A stretch of 64,000 nt of DNA from Dysgonomonas sp. BGC7 (GTDB taxonomy: Bacteria; Bacteroidota; Bacteroidia; Bacteroidales; Dysgonomonadaceae), in NCBI RefSeq assembly GCF_001261735.1, contig NZ_CVRP01000007.1:186001-250000 (forward strand). The letters are read 5' to 3'. The notes beneath the pieces are model-generated. The model was not told where the DNA came from, made no database searches, and was given only the letters and a program-made list of their open reading frames with translations. Numbering within the stretch: the first letter of the stretch is position 1; each line of letters opens with the position of its first letter. The position numbers and the translations under genes were made by a program. Positions 31,746-41,240 of this stretch are shown here, piece after piece.

Positions 31746-32945
31746 TTAATATAAAAAGCCAAAAAGCCAAAGAGGAATAATGTTCTTCTCACCTGTTTCC
31801 AGATTTCCAACAGCATAAAGCCATTCCTGCTTGTTTTTTCCTCTGCTTCGTTGTCCTTCTATTTTAAATCTATATTTGTTCTCATTATCTTCTACAATAA
31901 ACATTCCACTTTTCGAAGCTTTTTTTAGTTTACTGTCGCTATGATGAATCTGATTATAAAAAAAAGTTTCTCTCAAAGCCTGATCTGCAATTGGAGTCAT
32001 TTTGAGAGGAAACATCAGATTTGTATTATGCATATATACTAAATCCGGTTTTTTAGGAAACTCTTCTCCTTCGCGATAAAGCATATTTATAAGGCGTGCA
32101 CTTCTTAAATATTCGAGATAGTTTGTTACAGTAGCTCTTGATATTTCACAATCTATGCTGAGTTGGCTGATATTTGGTTTGCCCGGAGCTGACAGAGACA
32201 AGAGATACAGTAACTTTCTTAGTTTGGGCAAATAGGTCAATTCTATTTGTCTGATAGACAAAACATCGACCTCAAGCATCATGTTTACTGTTTTAAGTAA
32301 GTTTTCTGAAAAATTCTTCTTCTCCAAAAAGAATGGATAATAGCCGTGATGCATATATGGCCAAAGATGATCTAAAGGATTTATCTGTTTACAGATTTCT
32401 TCCGCTATCTGCTGATGATTGGCTATAAGTTCTTCTAACGAATAGTGCTCGAAGTTCTTATTTAATAGTATATTGAGAAATTCTCTAAATGAGAATCCTC
32501 TCAAGTTATATACACTGACAATGGAAGATAATTCTTCGTCTTCATCAAGCTTCATTACAGTAGAGCCTGTGAATACGATTTTGAGTTGAGGGTACAACTC
32601 ATAGCATTCTCTTAATTCTTTCGACCAGTTTGGGTACTTATATACCTGATCTAACAGCAATGTCTTACCTCCTCTTTCAACAAATTCTTTGGCAAAAGAA
32701 GTGATAGTTCTTACTGTAAAGTAGAATTGGTTTAGATTTATGTACAAACAATCTTTTTTATCCAAGTCAAAGAATTCTCTGGCGTACTGGAGTAGAAAAG
32801 ATGTTTTACCTACACCTCTGGTTCCTTTTATCCCAATTAGTCGTTGGCTCCAATCAATTTGCTTCATCAACAGTCTGGGAATAAGCCCTTCGAGATGCTC
32901 AACCAAATACTTATGTGTCCGAAAAAATGGTTCCACTAAATTCAT
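31746..32945 (-). CDS. AAA ATPase with DUF4143-like C-terminal domain; altered Walker B
   Basis: 399 residues. The N-terminal AAA_14-type ATPase domain has Walker A GTRGVGKTS (about 41-49). Walker B reads LLLDQVYKYPNW, where family members usually have LLLDEV; the expected catalytic Glu is Gln. Sensor-like FTGST follows. The middle region includes a winged-helix-like segment (ISRATVTNYLEYL), then a DUF4143-type nuclease-like fold remnant (YRFKIEGQRSRGK). This family is common and mobile in Bacteroidales, and its role is poorly known. It may be ATPase-impaired. No toxin or partner gene is recognised beside it. Confidence 0.85.
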   Translation of the reverse strand: MNLVEPFFRTHKYLVEHLEGLIPRLLMKQIDWSQRLIGIKGTRGVGKTSFLLQYAREFFDLDKKDCLYINLNQFYFTVRTITSFAKEFVERGGKTLLLDQVYKYPNWSKELRECYELYPQLKIVFTGSTVMKLDEDEELSSIVSVYNLRGFSFREFLNILLNKNFEHYSLEELIANHQQIAEEICKQINPLDHLWPYMHHGYYPFFLEKKNFSENLLKTVNMMLEVDVLSIRQIELTYLPKLRKLLYLLSLSAPGKPNISQLSIDCEISRATVTNYLEYLRSARLINMLYREGEEFPKKPDLVYMHNTNLMFPLKMTPIADQALRETFFYNQIHHSDSKLKKASKSGMFIVEDNENKYRFKIEGQRSRGKNKQEWLYAVGNLETGEKNIIPLWLFGFLY

Positions 32946-33144
32946 TGTATTAAACTCGACGAAGATACTCTTTTTTCACGGCATTGCAAAGTCTAGATAG
33001 CAATTTTAATCATTTTTTTGTCAAAAAAGAGGGTAGCTATAAATTGAATTATTATAACTATCACTAAAATAAGAATAAACAAAATATAAGAAAAGGCTAT
33101 TTATAATAGAAAATTAATATAACCTAAGAGATACGATTGTGAAA

Positions 33145-33954
33145 CTATTTGTAATATTTCCGATAAAGTTTTTCATACTCTTTTGTTGCTTTCACCTGTT
33201 TTATCCAAACGTTCATCGAGTCTAGTAAGACCGGTGATTTTTCACTGACAGCCCATGCTTCCAAGTGGGTAAATCCTATAAGAGTAGCATAGTCTATTTC
33301 TGGAATTGACTCAGCGACTTTAGAAGCTACAATTTCGTCACAAACAGCGTAGTCGATGTCTTTCGATGCTACAAGCATAGCTAACTGTTCGGCGCCGTAT
33401 GTATCATCTTCTTTTATGAATATTGTATCTCCTATTTCGTGAGACAGATTCCTAATTCTGAGAATTGCCGGAGAGTTAGTGGGCACATAGAGTGTTTTCT
33501 TTGCTAAATCTAAATGACTTCGTAAAGGGGGGATTCCATCATTGAAATCTTTTTTGCGCTGAATAAGTACCTGCCTGTTTTGAGATACAGGCTTGGTAAA
33601 GCGTAGAGATTCTCTAAGCTCGGAAGTTATCGGTATATTGCGTGCTAATACATCATATTTGCCCGTTTTCAGCCCTTCGATACTTTTACTCAGATTTGCT
33701 TCGAGTAAAACTTCTACAGAGAGAGGTATGTGAGATTTTAACAGCTCGATAAGGTCATGATTAAATCCCGCAATAGTATCTCCGGATACATAATAGCCGA
33801 TAGAATTGTAATCTGTTACTATACGCAGTTTACCATCTTTTTCTATCTCGGCAAAATCTTTTGGAGATTGCTTTTTCCCCGAAAAAATAATCCATCCGAT
33901 AGCAATTAGTAGCAGGCAGGATGATATTATGATAAATCTCTTGTTTTTCAACAT
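33145..33954 (-). CDS. Membrane-anchored solute-binding-like protein (SBP_bac_3)
   Basis: 269 residues. One N-terminal hydrophobic helix (about 6-25) is followed by a KK-rich boundary, best read as an uncleaved anchor rather than a lipoprotein signal. The rest is an extracellular solute-binding family 3 domain (LRIVTDYNSIGYYV; KSIEGLKTGKYDVLARNIPIT; SKDIDYAVCDEIVASKV), as in amino-acid-binding proteins and in the sensor half of MltF. The MltF lytic transglycosylase domain is absent. It ends 6 bases downstream of the porin-like gene, so the two are probably an operon. The ligand is unknown. Confidence 0.85.
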   Translation of the reverse strand: MLKNKRFIIISSCLLLIAIGWIIFSGKKQSPKDFAEIEKDGKLRIVTDYNSIGYYVSGDTIAGFNHDLIELLKSHIPLSVEVLLEANLSKSIEGLKTGKYDVLARNIPITSELRESLRFTKPVSQNRQVLIQRKKDFNDGIPPLRSHLDLAKKTLYVPTNSPAILRIRNLSHEIGDTIFIKEDDTYGAEQLAMLVASKDIDYAVCDEIVASKVAESIPEIDYATLIGFTHLEAWAVSEKSPVLLDSMNVWIKQVKATKEYEKLYRKYYK

Positions 33955-33960
33955 ATCTAA

Positions 33961-36027
33961 TCAATTATTAAACTGCCAAGAAATGCCAAGCTTCAATATA
34001 CGAGGGTTTGCCGCATAACGATGTAATAAGAATGATTGAGAGTTGCCCATGCCTTCCGCAATATTGTACATCATCAAGAAGAAACGTGTATATTTGAGAT
34101 GTAAATTTGCATAGGCTGTAACAATAGGGAAGTTTCCTAGTTTCATCTCATTTTGGTTATAAAACTGCATAGTTAATGGCTCATAGCCGGGCATATAATA
34201 TGAAGTGTGATAATGAGCATCTACGCCTAACTGAAATGTCAGCACCTTTGCTATTTTGCTTGTTATATATACATTAGTGTACACACTCAATGTAGGCAAC
34301 GGAATGGCAACATCGTTAGTCGATTTTTGAAATACGACTTGATTGTCCCAATGAAATATTCCTGCTTTGAAATCCTGATCGAGCCTGAAAGATACAACTT
34401 GTACGTCGCTTGTTTCTTGAGCGATTAAGCGATCAGCACCGTAATATATGTAATTCTTGATTGTCTCTACTCCTCCACTTATTCTTGTCTTGGAGAAGGA
34501 GAACTCGGGTAAAGAAATTTCCCCACCGATGAATACTCTACGTGTATTGCTGAGGTTTTCATTCCAGTTCCAGTATTTGGAAGAGAAGTTGTTCCTTGTA
34601 TATCCCGGGCTTATATTCTTTATATATGCGTTTGCTTTTACTGACAGATTTTTTCCGAAGAGACCAATCATCGAAGTTATCTCTCCTTCTGCTCTAAAAT
34701 CGGAGTTTAGCATGTCCTTCTCCACTGTTGCTTTATACCTAAGATATTTTCCTTTCTCTTTAGATAAAACTCCTCCGATATTTAAAGCATTTTCGCTTTG
34801 CCTTTCATGCAGTCCGGGCAATCCTCCGGGAACAGAATACTTTCTCATATCATATTCTACAAAGGCTGTAAGCCCAAATTTAGTCCAACTGCGAAAGCCT
34901 TCATTCATAGCCAGAGCAAATGTGTTTTTGAATGAATAATATGACATATAATCGTCTATATTCTGTACATATTTAGGATCCTTAATTAGTTCGTCAGAGA
35001 GGGTGTAAGGCAGATATAGGTTGTCCATTTTTGCAAAATCAGACGTTATCCTTCTTCGTTGATCTGTATAATGTGTAGTAAGTATTGCGCTGGCAAGAGG
35101 TACATAATTCGGCTTTTTACGCCACGCTGTAACACTGTCGTTTACGGCATATTCTTCCATCTCGTTTCCTAAATCGTAGCGATTGGTTACGTAAAGATGA
35201 CGTCCTCTCATCTTGTTTTTTGTATTCTGCATTCTAGTCGGAATATCCAGTGTGTTTCCTGAATACGATCGATCCAGTCTTACTTCATCCGAATTGGGGC
35301 GAGTTATGTAAAGAGTATCACTTATCCCTCCATTTTCGATATTGGTAAAATTGTTATTGTGCAGGAAAACATGCATCTTGTATTTGTCTCCTATATAGCT
35401 GGCATAGAAGTCATAACTCATTTGCTTATTTGAGAGAGAATTGTAAAATCCACGAGCGTAGATATAGTCAAAATCGAAACCTACATTCAACTTCTTACCC
35501 ATATTCATCGACATTTCTGCTTGAAAGCGGTTTTCGGCACTTTGTCCACCCCCACCACTCTGATATTTTATATTTGAATATGGAATTTTGGTATTAAGAT
35601 AATAATGGTCTTCCGGATTTTTGCGCCATAGATACATTGCATCTAAGAAACTAAAACGTGAAGGCTCGGGTCTTTCAAAGAATATTTTAGACTGAGCCGG
35701 AGAGCCTACATTGCCAAGATATCCCATAGCAACACTGCGTCCGTCCACTAACATACTTTGATGGAAGCCATAGAGGAGAGTATCGCGTGGAACGAATATA
35801 CGTTCGCCTAGGCGCGGTGTTATTTTCCATGCGTATATGTTGGGCATATCTATTTTTGCAGTATCAATCTTGGTCTGGTTAACCGGAAGGTTCACCGAGT
35901 CAGGATGAAGAGAGTCTGTATGTGTATGCCCCTCTCCTGTAGAATGGGGAACATTCGGTCTGTTTTGGGCACTAGTTGCTAGACATATTCCCAAAAACAA
36001 GAGCAATGCTATTATATGTTTTTTCAT
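33961..36027 (-). CDS. Putative outer-membrane porin (porin_10-like)
   Basis: About 688 residues. The signal peptide is MKKHIIALLLFLGICLATSAQ. A disordered His/Thr/Ser-rich linker follows, then a long beta-strand-rich region with alternating polar and aromatic residues, ending in ILKLGISWQFNN, a typical C-terminal outer-membrane strand with an aromatic residue near the end. It matches the Bacteroidetes putative porin family. I chose the ATG at 36027. The reading that starts at 36045 begins inside a promoter-like TAAGTTTG (36033-36040, minus strand) and would put six extra residues before the signal. It is co-directional with the solute-binding-like gene. Confidence 0.85.
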   Translation of the reverse strand: MKKHIIALLLFLGICLATSAQNRPNVPHSTGEGHTHTDSLHPDSVNLPVNQTKIDTAKIDMPNIYAWKITPRLGERIFVPRDTLLYGFHQSMLVDGRSVAMGYLGNVGSPAQSKIFFERPEPSRFSFLDAMYLWRKNPEDHYYLNTKIPYSNIKYQSGGGGQSAENRFQAEMSMNMGKKLNVGFDFDYIYARGFYNSLSNKQMSYDFYASYIGDKYKMHVFLHNNNFTNIENGGISDTLYITRPNSDEVRLDRSYSGNTLDIPTRMQNTKNKMRGRHLYVTNRYDLGNEMEEYAVNDSVTAWRKKPNYVPLASAILTTHYTDQRRRITSDFAKMDNLYLPYTLSDELIKDPKYVQNIDDYMSYYSFKNTFALAMNEGFRSWTKFGLTAFVEYDMRKYSVPGGLPGLHERQSENALNIGGVLSKEKGKYLRYKATVEKDMLNSDFRAEGEITSMIGLFGKNLSVKANAYIKNISPGYTRNNFSSKYWNWNENLSNTRRVFIGGEISLPEFSFSKTRISGGVETIKNYIYYGADRLIAQETSDVQVVSFRLDQDFKAGIFHWDNQVVFQKSTNDVAIPLPTLSVYTNVYITSKIAKVLTFQLGVDAHYHTSYYMPGYEPLTMQFYNQNEMKLGNFPIVTAYANLHLKYTRFFLMMYNIAEGMGNSQSFLLHRYAANPRILKLGISWQFNN

Positions 36028-36126
36028 CGGTGCAAACTTACACAAAAAATGAAAAATGAGACGTTAATGTTTCTTTAAAAACAAGCGAAGGTACAGATTA
36101 TTGCGTCTACAATCTTATTATTATGT

Positions 36127-37242
36127 TTAAATAACACCTTTAGTCGAAGGAAGCTCATAATTAAAGATATCTCTTTTCTTTGCCATTTTTAGAGCTCGCG
36201 CAAATGCTTTAAATATACCTTCTATTTTGTGATGTTCGTTAGTACCTTCTGCTTTTATGTTCAGATTCATTTTTGCTGCATCGCTGAGTGATTTAAAAAA
36301 GTGCAGAAACATTTCTGTTGGCATATCTCCTACTTTTTCACGATGAAACTCAGCATTCCAAACCAACCATGGACGTCCTCCAAAATCGAGAGCAACAGAG
36401 CACAGGCAATCGTCCATAGGCAGACAATAGCCATAGCGTTCGATGCCTCGCTTATCGCCAAATGCTTTGTGTAAAGCTTCGCCCAAAGCTAGAGCAGTAT
36501 CTTCGATGGTGTGATGTTCGTCTACCGCAAGATCTCCATTTACTTTTATTGATAAATCCAGTCCCGAATGTTTGCCTATTTGTTCGAGCATGTGGTCGAA
36601 AAAGCCCAATCCTGTAGATATATCGCAATCGCCCTTTCCATCCAGATTGAGAGCTACATATATATCCGTTTCTTTTGTAGTGCGCTTTATCTCGGCTTTA
36701 CGTTCTCCGGCAAAAAGGAATTCACTCACTACATCCCAGTCGGTGGTTTGCAATGCGCAAACGTTTTTCAGTTCTTCAGGAATTTCTATGTCGTTGCGAA
36801 GGAAGATAGCTTTTGCTCCCAGGTTTTTAGCTAGTTCTACATCGGTTAGTCTGTCACCTATTACAAAGGAATGCTTCAGATCATATTCTTCGGTAAGATA
36901 TTTGCCTAATAGTCCCGTGCGTGGTTTGCGTGTAGGTGCATTGTCTTCGGGAAAACTACGGTCTATCAGAATATCATCGAAGGTAATATCTTCGCTTTGC
37001 AGGGTTTTTAGCATGAGGTTGTGAACAGGCCAAAATGTGTTTTCCGGAAACGAGTTTGTACCTAGTCCGTCTTGATTGGTAACCATGACAAATTTGAAAT
37101 CCAGATTTTTTCGGATAAAGTATAAATTCCGTATAACTTTAGGGTAGAACTCAAGCTTCTCGAAGCTGTCCAGTTGATAATCTATTGGTGGTTCTATCAC
37201 TATCGTTCCGTCTCGATCTATAAATAAGGCCTTTTTCTTCAT
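36127..37242 (-). CDS. hisB: Bifunctional histidinol-phosphatase / imidazoleglycerol-phosphate dehydratase
   Basis: 371 residues catalysing two histidine-pathway steps. The N-terminal HAD phosphatase domain (about 1-165) has FIDRDGTI with the nucleophile Asp. The C-terminal dehydratase domain (about 180-371) has both His-rich metal motifs, [17 protein letters not shown] and [17 protein letters not shown]. The bifunctional form is usual in Bacteroidales. It lies 21 bases after hisC and ends the his cluster. Confidence 0.97.
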   Translation of the reverse strand: MKKKALFIDRDGTIVIEPPIDYQLDSFEKLEFYPKVIRNLYFIRKNLDFKFVMVTNQDGLGTNSFPENTFWPVHNLMLKTLQSEDITFDDILIDRSFPEDNAPTRKPRTGLLGKYLTEEYDLKHSFVIGDRLTDVELAKNLGAKAIFLRNDIEIPEELKNVCALQTTDWDVVSEFLFAGERKAEIKRTTKETDIYVALNLDGKGDCDISTGLGFFDHMLEQIGKHSGLDLSIKVNGDLAVDEHHTIEDTALALGEALHKAFGDKRGIERYGYCLPMDDCLCSVALDFGGRPWLVWNAEFHREKVGDMPTEMFLHFFKSLSDAAKMNLNIKAEGTNEHHKIEGIFKAFARALKMAKKRDIFNYELPSTKGVI

Positions 37243-37263
37243 TTCTTTTTGGAGTTTTTCTTC

Positions 37264-38292
37264 TTAAATATTCTGTAATGTCTCTATCAGCTTTTTATTT
37301 TCTTCGTCTGTACCTACTGTTATCCGTAAGCATCCGACACATAGCGACACCGTGTTACGATTACGTACAATTACACCTTTGCCTGCCAGTTGCTTGTACA
37401 AGCTGTTGGCATCATCTACTTTTACTAGCAGGAAATTTGCATCAGTAGGGTAGATTTTCTCAACAAAAGGTAGCTTCGATAGTTCTTCTTTGAGATAGTC
37501 ACGCCCATTCAATAATATTTGTATCCATTCTTTTCTTAGAGCTAACTTATCTAATTCATCATTAACAAAATTCTGAGTGAGAATATTAACATTGTATGGA
37601 TACTTTACCTTATTAAACAGTTTGATGATTTCGGGTGATGCAAAAGCCATGCCTAAACGAACAGCAGCCAGTCCCCACGCTTTTGAGAATGTTTGAAGAA
37701 TTATAAGATTTGGATATTTGTGGAGACGGGTTAGCCATGTAGCTTCGGAAGCAAAGTCAATATACGCCTCATCTACAACCACTATTCCGTCAAAAGATTC
37801 TAATGTTTTCTCTATTTCTTTGGTATCGAGAAGATTTCCTGTAGGATTGTTAGGAGAGCATAAGAATATGATTTTAGTCTTCTCGTCCGTATTCTTCAAC
37901 AGCTCATCGGCTTTGAAATTAAAATTCTCATTCAGTAATACTTTTCTGTATTCTACGTCATTTACATTTGCACAAACCTGATACATGCCATAGGTAGGAT
38001 CTATTGCGACAATATTATCTATACGTGGCTCACAAAAAATACGAATAACTAGGTCTATGGGTTCATCACTACCATTTCCTAAAAATATTTTTTCAGGATT
38101 TACTCCTTTTACTTGTGCTATTTTTTCTTTCAATTTCCATTGTAAAGGATCGGGATAGCGATTATATTTGTCGTTTAACGGATTTTCGTTAGCATCGAGA
38201 TAAACAGAAGCTTCGCCCTTAAATTCGTCCCGAGCCGAAGAGTATGGTTTCATTTCCCATACATTTTTGCGTACTAATTGTTCTAAATTCAT
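37264..38292 (-). CDS. hisC: Histidinol-phosphate aminotransferase
   Basis: PLP-dependent class I/II aminotransferase converting imidazole acetol phosphate to histidinol phosphate. It has 342 residues. The motif [14 protein letters not shown] contains the PLP lysine. [11 protein letters not shown] and VVDEAYIDF are also canonical. A hairpin at 38323-38361 separates it from the DJ-1 gene, so hisC-hisB may be transcribed from their own weak promoter or by read-through. Confidence 0.96.
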   Translation of the reverse strand: MNLEQLVRKNVWEMKPYSSARDEFKGEASVYLDANENPLNDKYNRYPDPLQWKLKEKIAQVKGVNPEKIFLGNGSDEPIDLVIRIFCEPRIDNIVAIDPTYGMYQVCANVNDVEYRKVLLNENFNFKADELLKNTDEKTKIIFLCSPNNPTGNLLDTKEIEKTLESFDGIVVVDEAYIDFASEATWLTRLHKYPNLIILQTFSKAWGLAAVRLGMAFASPEIIKLFNKVKYPYNVNILTQNFVNDELDKLALRKEWIQILLNGRDYLKEELSKLPFVEKIYPTDANFLLVKVDDANSLYKQLAGKGVIVRNRNTVSLCVGCLRITVGTDEENKKLIETLQNI

Positions 38293-38322
38293 TGTTCTTT
38301 GATCCTAAATCCTTTATAAAAT

Positions 38323-38361
38323 AATAGCTACAATAATATCATATAGATTATTGTAGCTATT
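38323..38361 (-). terminator. Probable terminator between the DJ-1 gene and hisC
   Basis: Perfect 15-bp stem AATAGCTACAATAAT / ATTATTGTAGCTATT with a nine-base loop. The downstream minus-strand sequence is T-rich (ATTTTAT) but not a clean T run, so termination may be partial. Confidence 0.65.
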
Positions 38362-38381
38362 CTATTTTTCAATTCAATTGC

Positions 38382-38960
38382 TTACAATTCTATTTTTACA
38401 CCCAACAATTTGTAAAACTCCCGCAATATAGCCGGATGTCCTGGCCAAGCAGGAGATGTAGTTAGGTTGCCATCTGTAATAGCTTCTGTAGCCGGTATAT
38501 CCTTATAGTTGCCACCGGCAAGTGTTACTTCCGGCCCTACAGCTACATAGCATGTCAGAGTTCTTCCTTTTACAACATTGGCGGCCGTAAGTATTTGTAT
38601 TCCGTGACAAATGGCAGCGACAGGCAGATTCTTCTCAAAAAAATAGCGGGTATATTCTAACACTTTAGGATCGAGCCGGATGTATTCCGGTGCGCGCCCT
38701 CCTGTTATATAAAGCCCTGCATAATCACTAAGATTTACACTGTCGAAACTCTTGTTGAGTACAAAATTATGACCACGAAGCTCAACATATGTCTGAAAGC
38801 CTACAAAATCGTGAATGGCCGTTGCCACTTGTTCTCCGGCTTTCTTTCCCGGACAGACTACATCTACATGAAAGCCGACACCAGAAAGAGCCTGATAAGG
38901 AACCATTAATTCATAATCTTCGACAAAGTCGCCGGCGAGCATTAATATTCTTTTACCCAT
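38382..38960 (-). CDS. DJ-1/PfpI family protein
   Basis: 192 residues of the class I glutamine amidotransferase-like superfamily. The nucleophile elbow is AICHG (Cys at about 118), with acidic residues near the N-terminus (DFVEDYE) and ITGGRAPEY as expected for PfpI/YhbO-like proteins. Possible roles are protein deglycase/glyoxalase-like stress protection or a chaperone; the sequence does not decide. It sits between the cupin gene and hisC, yet is bounded by a 104-base gap upstream and a hairpin downstream, so it may be an independent unit inserted in the his cluster. Confidence 0.88.
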   Translation of the reverse strand: MGKRILMLAGDFVEDYELMVPYQALSGVGFHVDVVCPGKKAGEQVATAIHDFVGFQTYVELRGHNFVLNKSFDSVNLSDYAGLYITGGRAPEYIRLDPKVLEYTRYFFEKNLPVAAICHGIQILTAANVVKGRTLTCYVAVGPEVTLAGGNYKDIPATEAITDGNLTTSPAWPGHPAILREFYKLLGVKIEL

Positions 38961-39064
38961 GATAAAACAGATTTAGATGTTCAACAATTAGTAATTACCT
39001 TTAAATGTAACTAAAATTGTTAAGGCTGAATCTATTTAAGCGGTAAAAATGTTTAAAACACCTA

Positions 39065-39514
39065 CTACTGCTTTTCGTAAGTAGTGACTACAAATATAAT
39101 AAGAGGCTCGTTGCCTGTATTTATTATCGAATGGTAGTTGTTATCTCCCTGTATAGATGTTACATTTCCTTTCTTCAGGTTGAATTTTCTTGTAATGTTG
39201 TCAAGCCCTTCGCGCTCTATGTATTCGCCTTGCCCATTTACAAGTACATACAACTCCTGCTCTTTTTTGCTTCCATGTTCGTGGAAGCCTGCCTGATCGC
39301 CTTTATTGGGCAATACCATATAGGTACCTATGCGATTATTAACCAAATCGCCTTTTTCGAAAATAGATAGCATATATACAACTCCGGCTCCATCGTACAT
39401 TGGTGCACGCTTTTCTACATCTATTACAGACCTTTGAGGTTTACCAAAAGGCGTCAATGTGATGTCTATATATTGGGATACAATGTCCAATATTTGTTTT
39501 TTTTCTTCTTCCAT
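39065..39514 (-). CDS. Cupin-domain protein
   Basis: 149 residues. A single cupin barrel is visible in the second half (about 60-145): a metal-site-like FHEHGSKKEQELYVLVNGQGEY, then YHSIINTGNEPLIIFVV as the second motif. Histidine and glutamate ligands are present, so metal binding is likely. The enzymatic or binding role is unknown. It starts 4 bases after the upstream acetyltransferase stop, so it is transcribed with hisG-hisD. Confidence 0.85.
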   Translation of the reverse strand: MEEEKKQILDIVSQYIDITLTPFGKPQRSVIDVEKRAPMYDGAGVVYMLSIFEKGDLVNNRIGTYMVLPNKGDQAGFHEHGSKKEQELYVLVNGQGEYIEREGLDNITRKFNLKKGNVTSIQGDNNYHSIINTGNEPLIIFVVTTYEKQ

Positions 39515-39518
39515 ATTT

Positions 39519-39959
39519 TTATTTTATGATTTCTTTCTTCATTTTATAATGTGGGATTCCTACTTCTGTAAATTCTTCGCCTATGATCTGATATCCATAT
39601 TTTTCGTAAAAACCGATTGCCGTTTTTCTTGCATTTAATATGATCTGTTGAAACCCTTCCCGTGAAGATACATATTCGGCAAAAGAGAGCATAGCAGTTC
39701 CTAGTCCCGACTGTTGTAAATCGTTATCGACTGCCATTTGTCTGAGTTTTACCGATAGACTATTAATAGGGGTGAGAATGCAACAGGCAGCTACCTTTTG
39801 TTCCTCAGGCAAAAGGAGACCTAGAAGAATATCGTCTTTGTCTTTTTCCAGATCTTTTTCCGAAAAAGATAGTCCTAATGGTTCTCTTAGTACCCTTGTT
39901 CGCAAAGATAGCATTTCTTCATATTCAGTGCTTCCGTATTCTACTATTAGGGGATGCAT
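39519..39959 (-). CDS. GNAT family acetyltransferase (ElaA-like)
   Basis: 146 residues. The acetyl-CoA-binding region is partly recognisable (LRQMAVDNDLQQSGLGTAMLSFAEY), with the QxxGxG/A-type loop degenerate (QQSGLGTA), followed by LNARKTAIGFYEKYGYQIIGEEFTEVGIPHYKM, which is typical of the ElaA/YjcF branch. The substrate is unknown. The start overlaps the hisD stop (TAATG), implying translational coupling to hisD. No role in histidine synthesis is known for this family. Confidence 0.87.
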   Translation of the reverse strand: MHPLIVEYGSTEYEEMLSLRTRVLREPLGLSFSEKDLEKDKDDILLGLLLPEEQKVAACCILTPINSLSVKLRQMAVDNDLQQSGLGTAMLSFAEYVSSREGFQQIILNARKTAIGFYEKYGYQIIGEEFTEVGIPHYKMKKEIIK

Positions 39960-41236
39960 TATTCTTTCAAGCGCAGTGTTACTGCATTTTTGTGTGCAAA
40001 TAGTTCTTCGTTTTCAGCCATTACTTCTATGGTTGGCCCTAGATTTTTTATACCTTGCTTAGTTATTTTTTGGAAGGTAATTTTTTTTGTAAAACTATCG
40101 AGGTTTACACCGCTATATGCTGTTGCATAGCCGTTTGTTGGCAGAGTGTGATTTGTTCCCGAAGCGTAGTCTCCGGCACTTTCGGGTGTATAGCTGCCCA
40201 GAAATACGGAGCCTGCATTTATTATTCTGTCGGCCATGTCCATGTATTCTGCAGTTTCTATTATCAGGTGTTCGGGAGCATATTGGTTGGTCATCTCCAC
40301 TATTTCGTTCTCATCTCTCAATAAAATGAGCTTACTGTTCTGTAATGCTTTTTCTGCTATTTCGCGCCGAGGCAGTTCGAATAGTTGACGCTCCACTTCA
40401 TGAAGTACTTCGGAGATAAAAGGCTCGCTAGTCGTAGTCAGTATAACCTGACTATCGGGCCCGTGTTCGGCCTGAGATAATAGGTCGGCTGCAACAAACT
40501 TCGGATTTGATGTTTCGTCAGCTATAACCTGTACTTCCGATGGACCTGCCGGCATATCTATGGCTACGTCCTTGAGGCTTACCAATTGTTTAGCTGCCAT
40601 TACGTATTGGTTGCCGGGGCCAAATATTTTATACACTTTGGGTACAGACTCGGTGCCATATGCCATTGAGCCAATAGCCTGTATTCCTCCTGCTTTGAAT
40701 ATTTTATCCACTCCTGCTTCTTTTGCAGCAAAGAGTATTGCCGGATGTATTTTCCCTTCTTTGTTAGGGGGTGAGCATAAAATTATTTCTTTACATCCTG
40801 CTATTTTTGCCGGAATAGCCAACATCAATACCGTGGAAAAGAGAGGGGCGCTTCCTCCCGGAATATATAAACCTACTTTTTCTATAGCAACAGCCTTTTG
40901 CCAACAAGTAACCCCCGCAGTGGTTTCTACTTTCTTAGTTTCGAATATCTGGCTACGATGAAATGTCTCTACATTTTGTTTTGCTATGCGGATGGCTGAT
41001 TTCAGTTCTTCTGAAACTAAAGCCTCCGATTTGTCGATTTCTTCTTTGCTGACTGTTAAAGTAGATAACTTTATTTTGTCAAACTTCTCTTCATATTCCA
41101 AAACGGCTTCGTCTCCTCTGCTTTTTACATCTTTAAGAACAGAATCTACTGTCAGATTGAGCGATGATGTGTCAAAAACAGGGCGAGTCAGTATTTGCTC
41201 CCATTCGTTACGTTGCGGATATATTATGATCTGCAT
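39959..41236 (-). CDS. hisD: Histidinol dehydrogenase
   Basis: Catalyses the last two oxidations to L-histidine, NAD- and Zn-dependent. It has 425 residues, normal length. Signature regions are PAGPSEVQVIADE, DLLSQAEHGPDSQVIL (zinc-ligand Gln and His) and NHTLPTNGYATAYSG. It lies 4 bases after the acetyltransferase that follows hisG. Confidence 0.97.
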   Translation of the reverse strand: MQIIIYPQRNEWEQILTRPVFDTSSLNLTVDSVLKDVKSRGDEAVLEYEEKFDKIKLSTLTVSKEEIDKSEALVSEELKSAIRIAKQNVETFHRSQIFETKKVETTAGVTCWQKAVAIEKVGLYIPGGSAPLFSTVLMLAIPAKIAGCKEIILCSPPNKEGKIHPAILFAAKEAGVDKIFKAGGIQAIGSMAYGTESVPKVYKIFGPGNQYVMAAKQLVSLKDVAIDMPAGPSEVQVIADETSNPKFVAADLLSQAEHGPDSQVILTTTSEPFISEVLHEVERQLFELPRREIAEKALQNSKLILLRDENEIVEMTNQYAPEHLIIETAEYMDMADRIINAGSVFLGSYTPESAGDYASGTNHTLPTNGYATAYSGVNLDSFTKKITFQKITKQGIKNLGPTIEVMAENEELFAHKNAVTLRLKE

Positions 41237-41240
41237 AATT

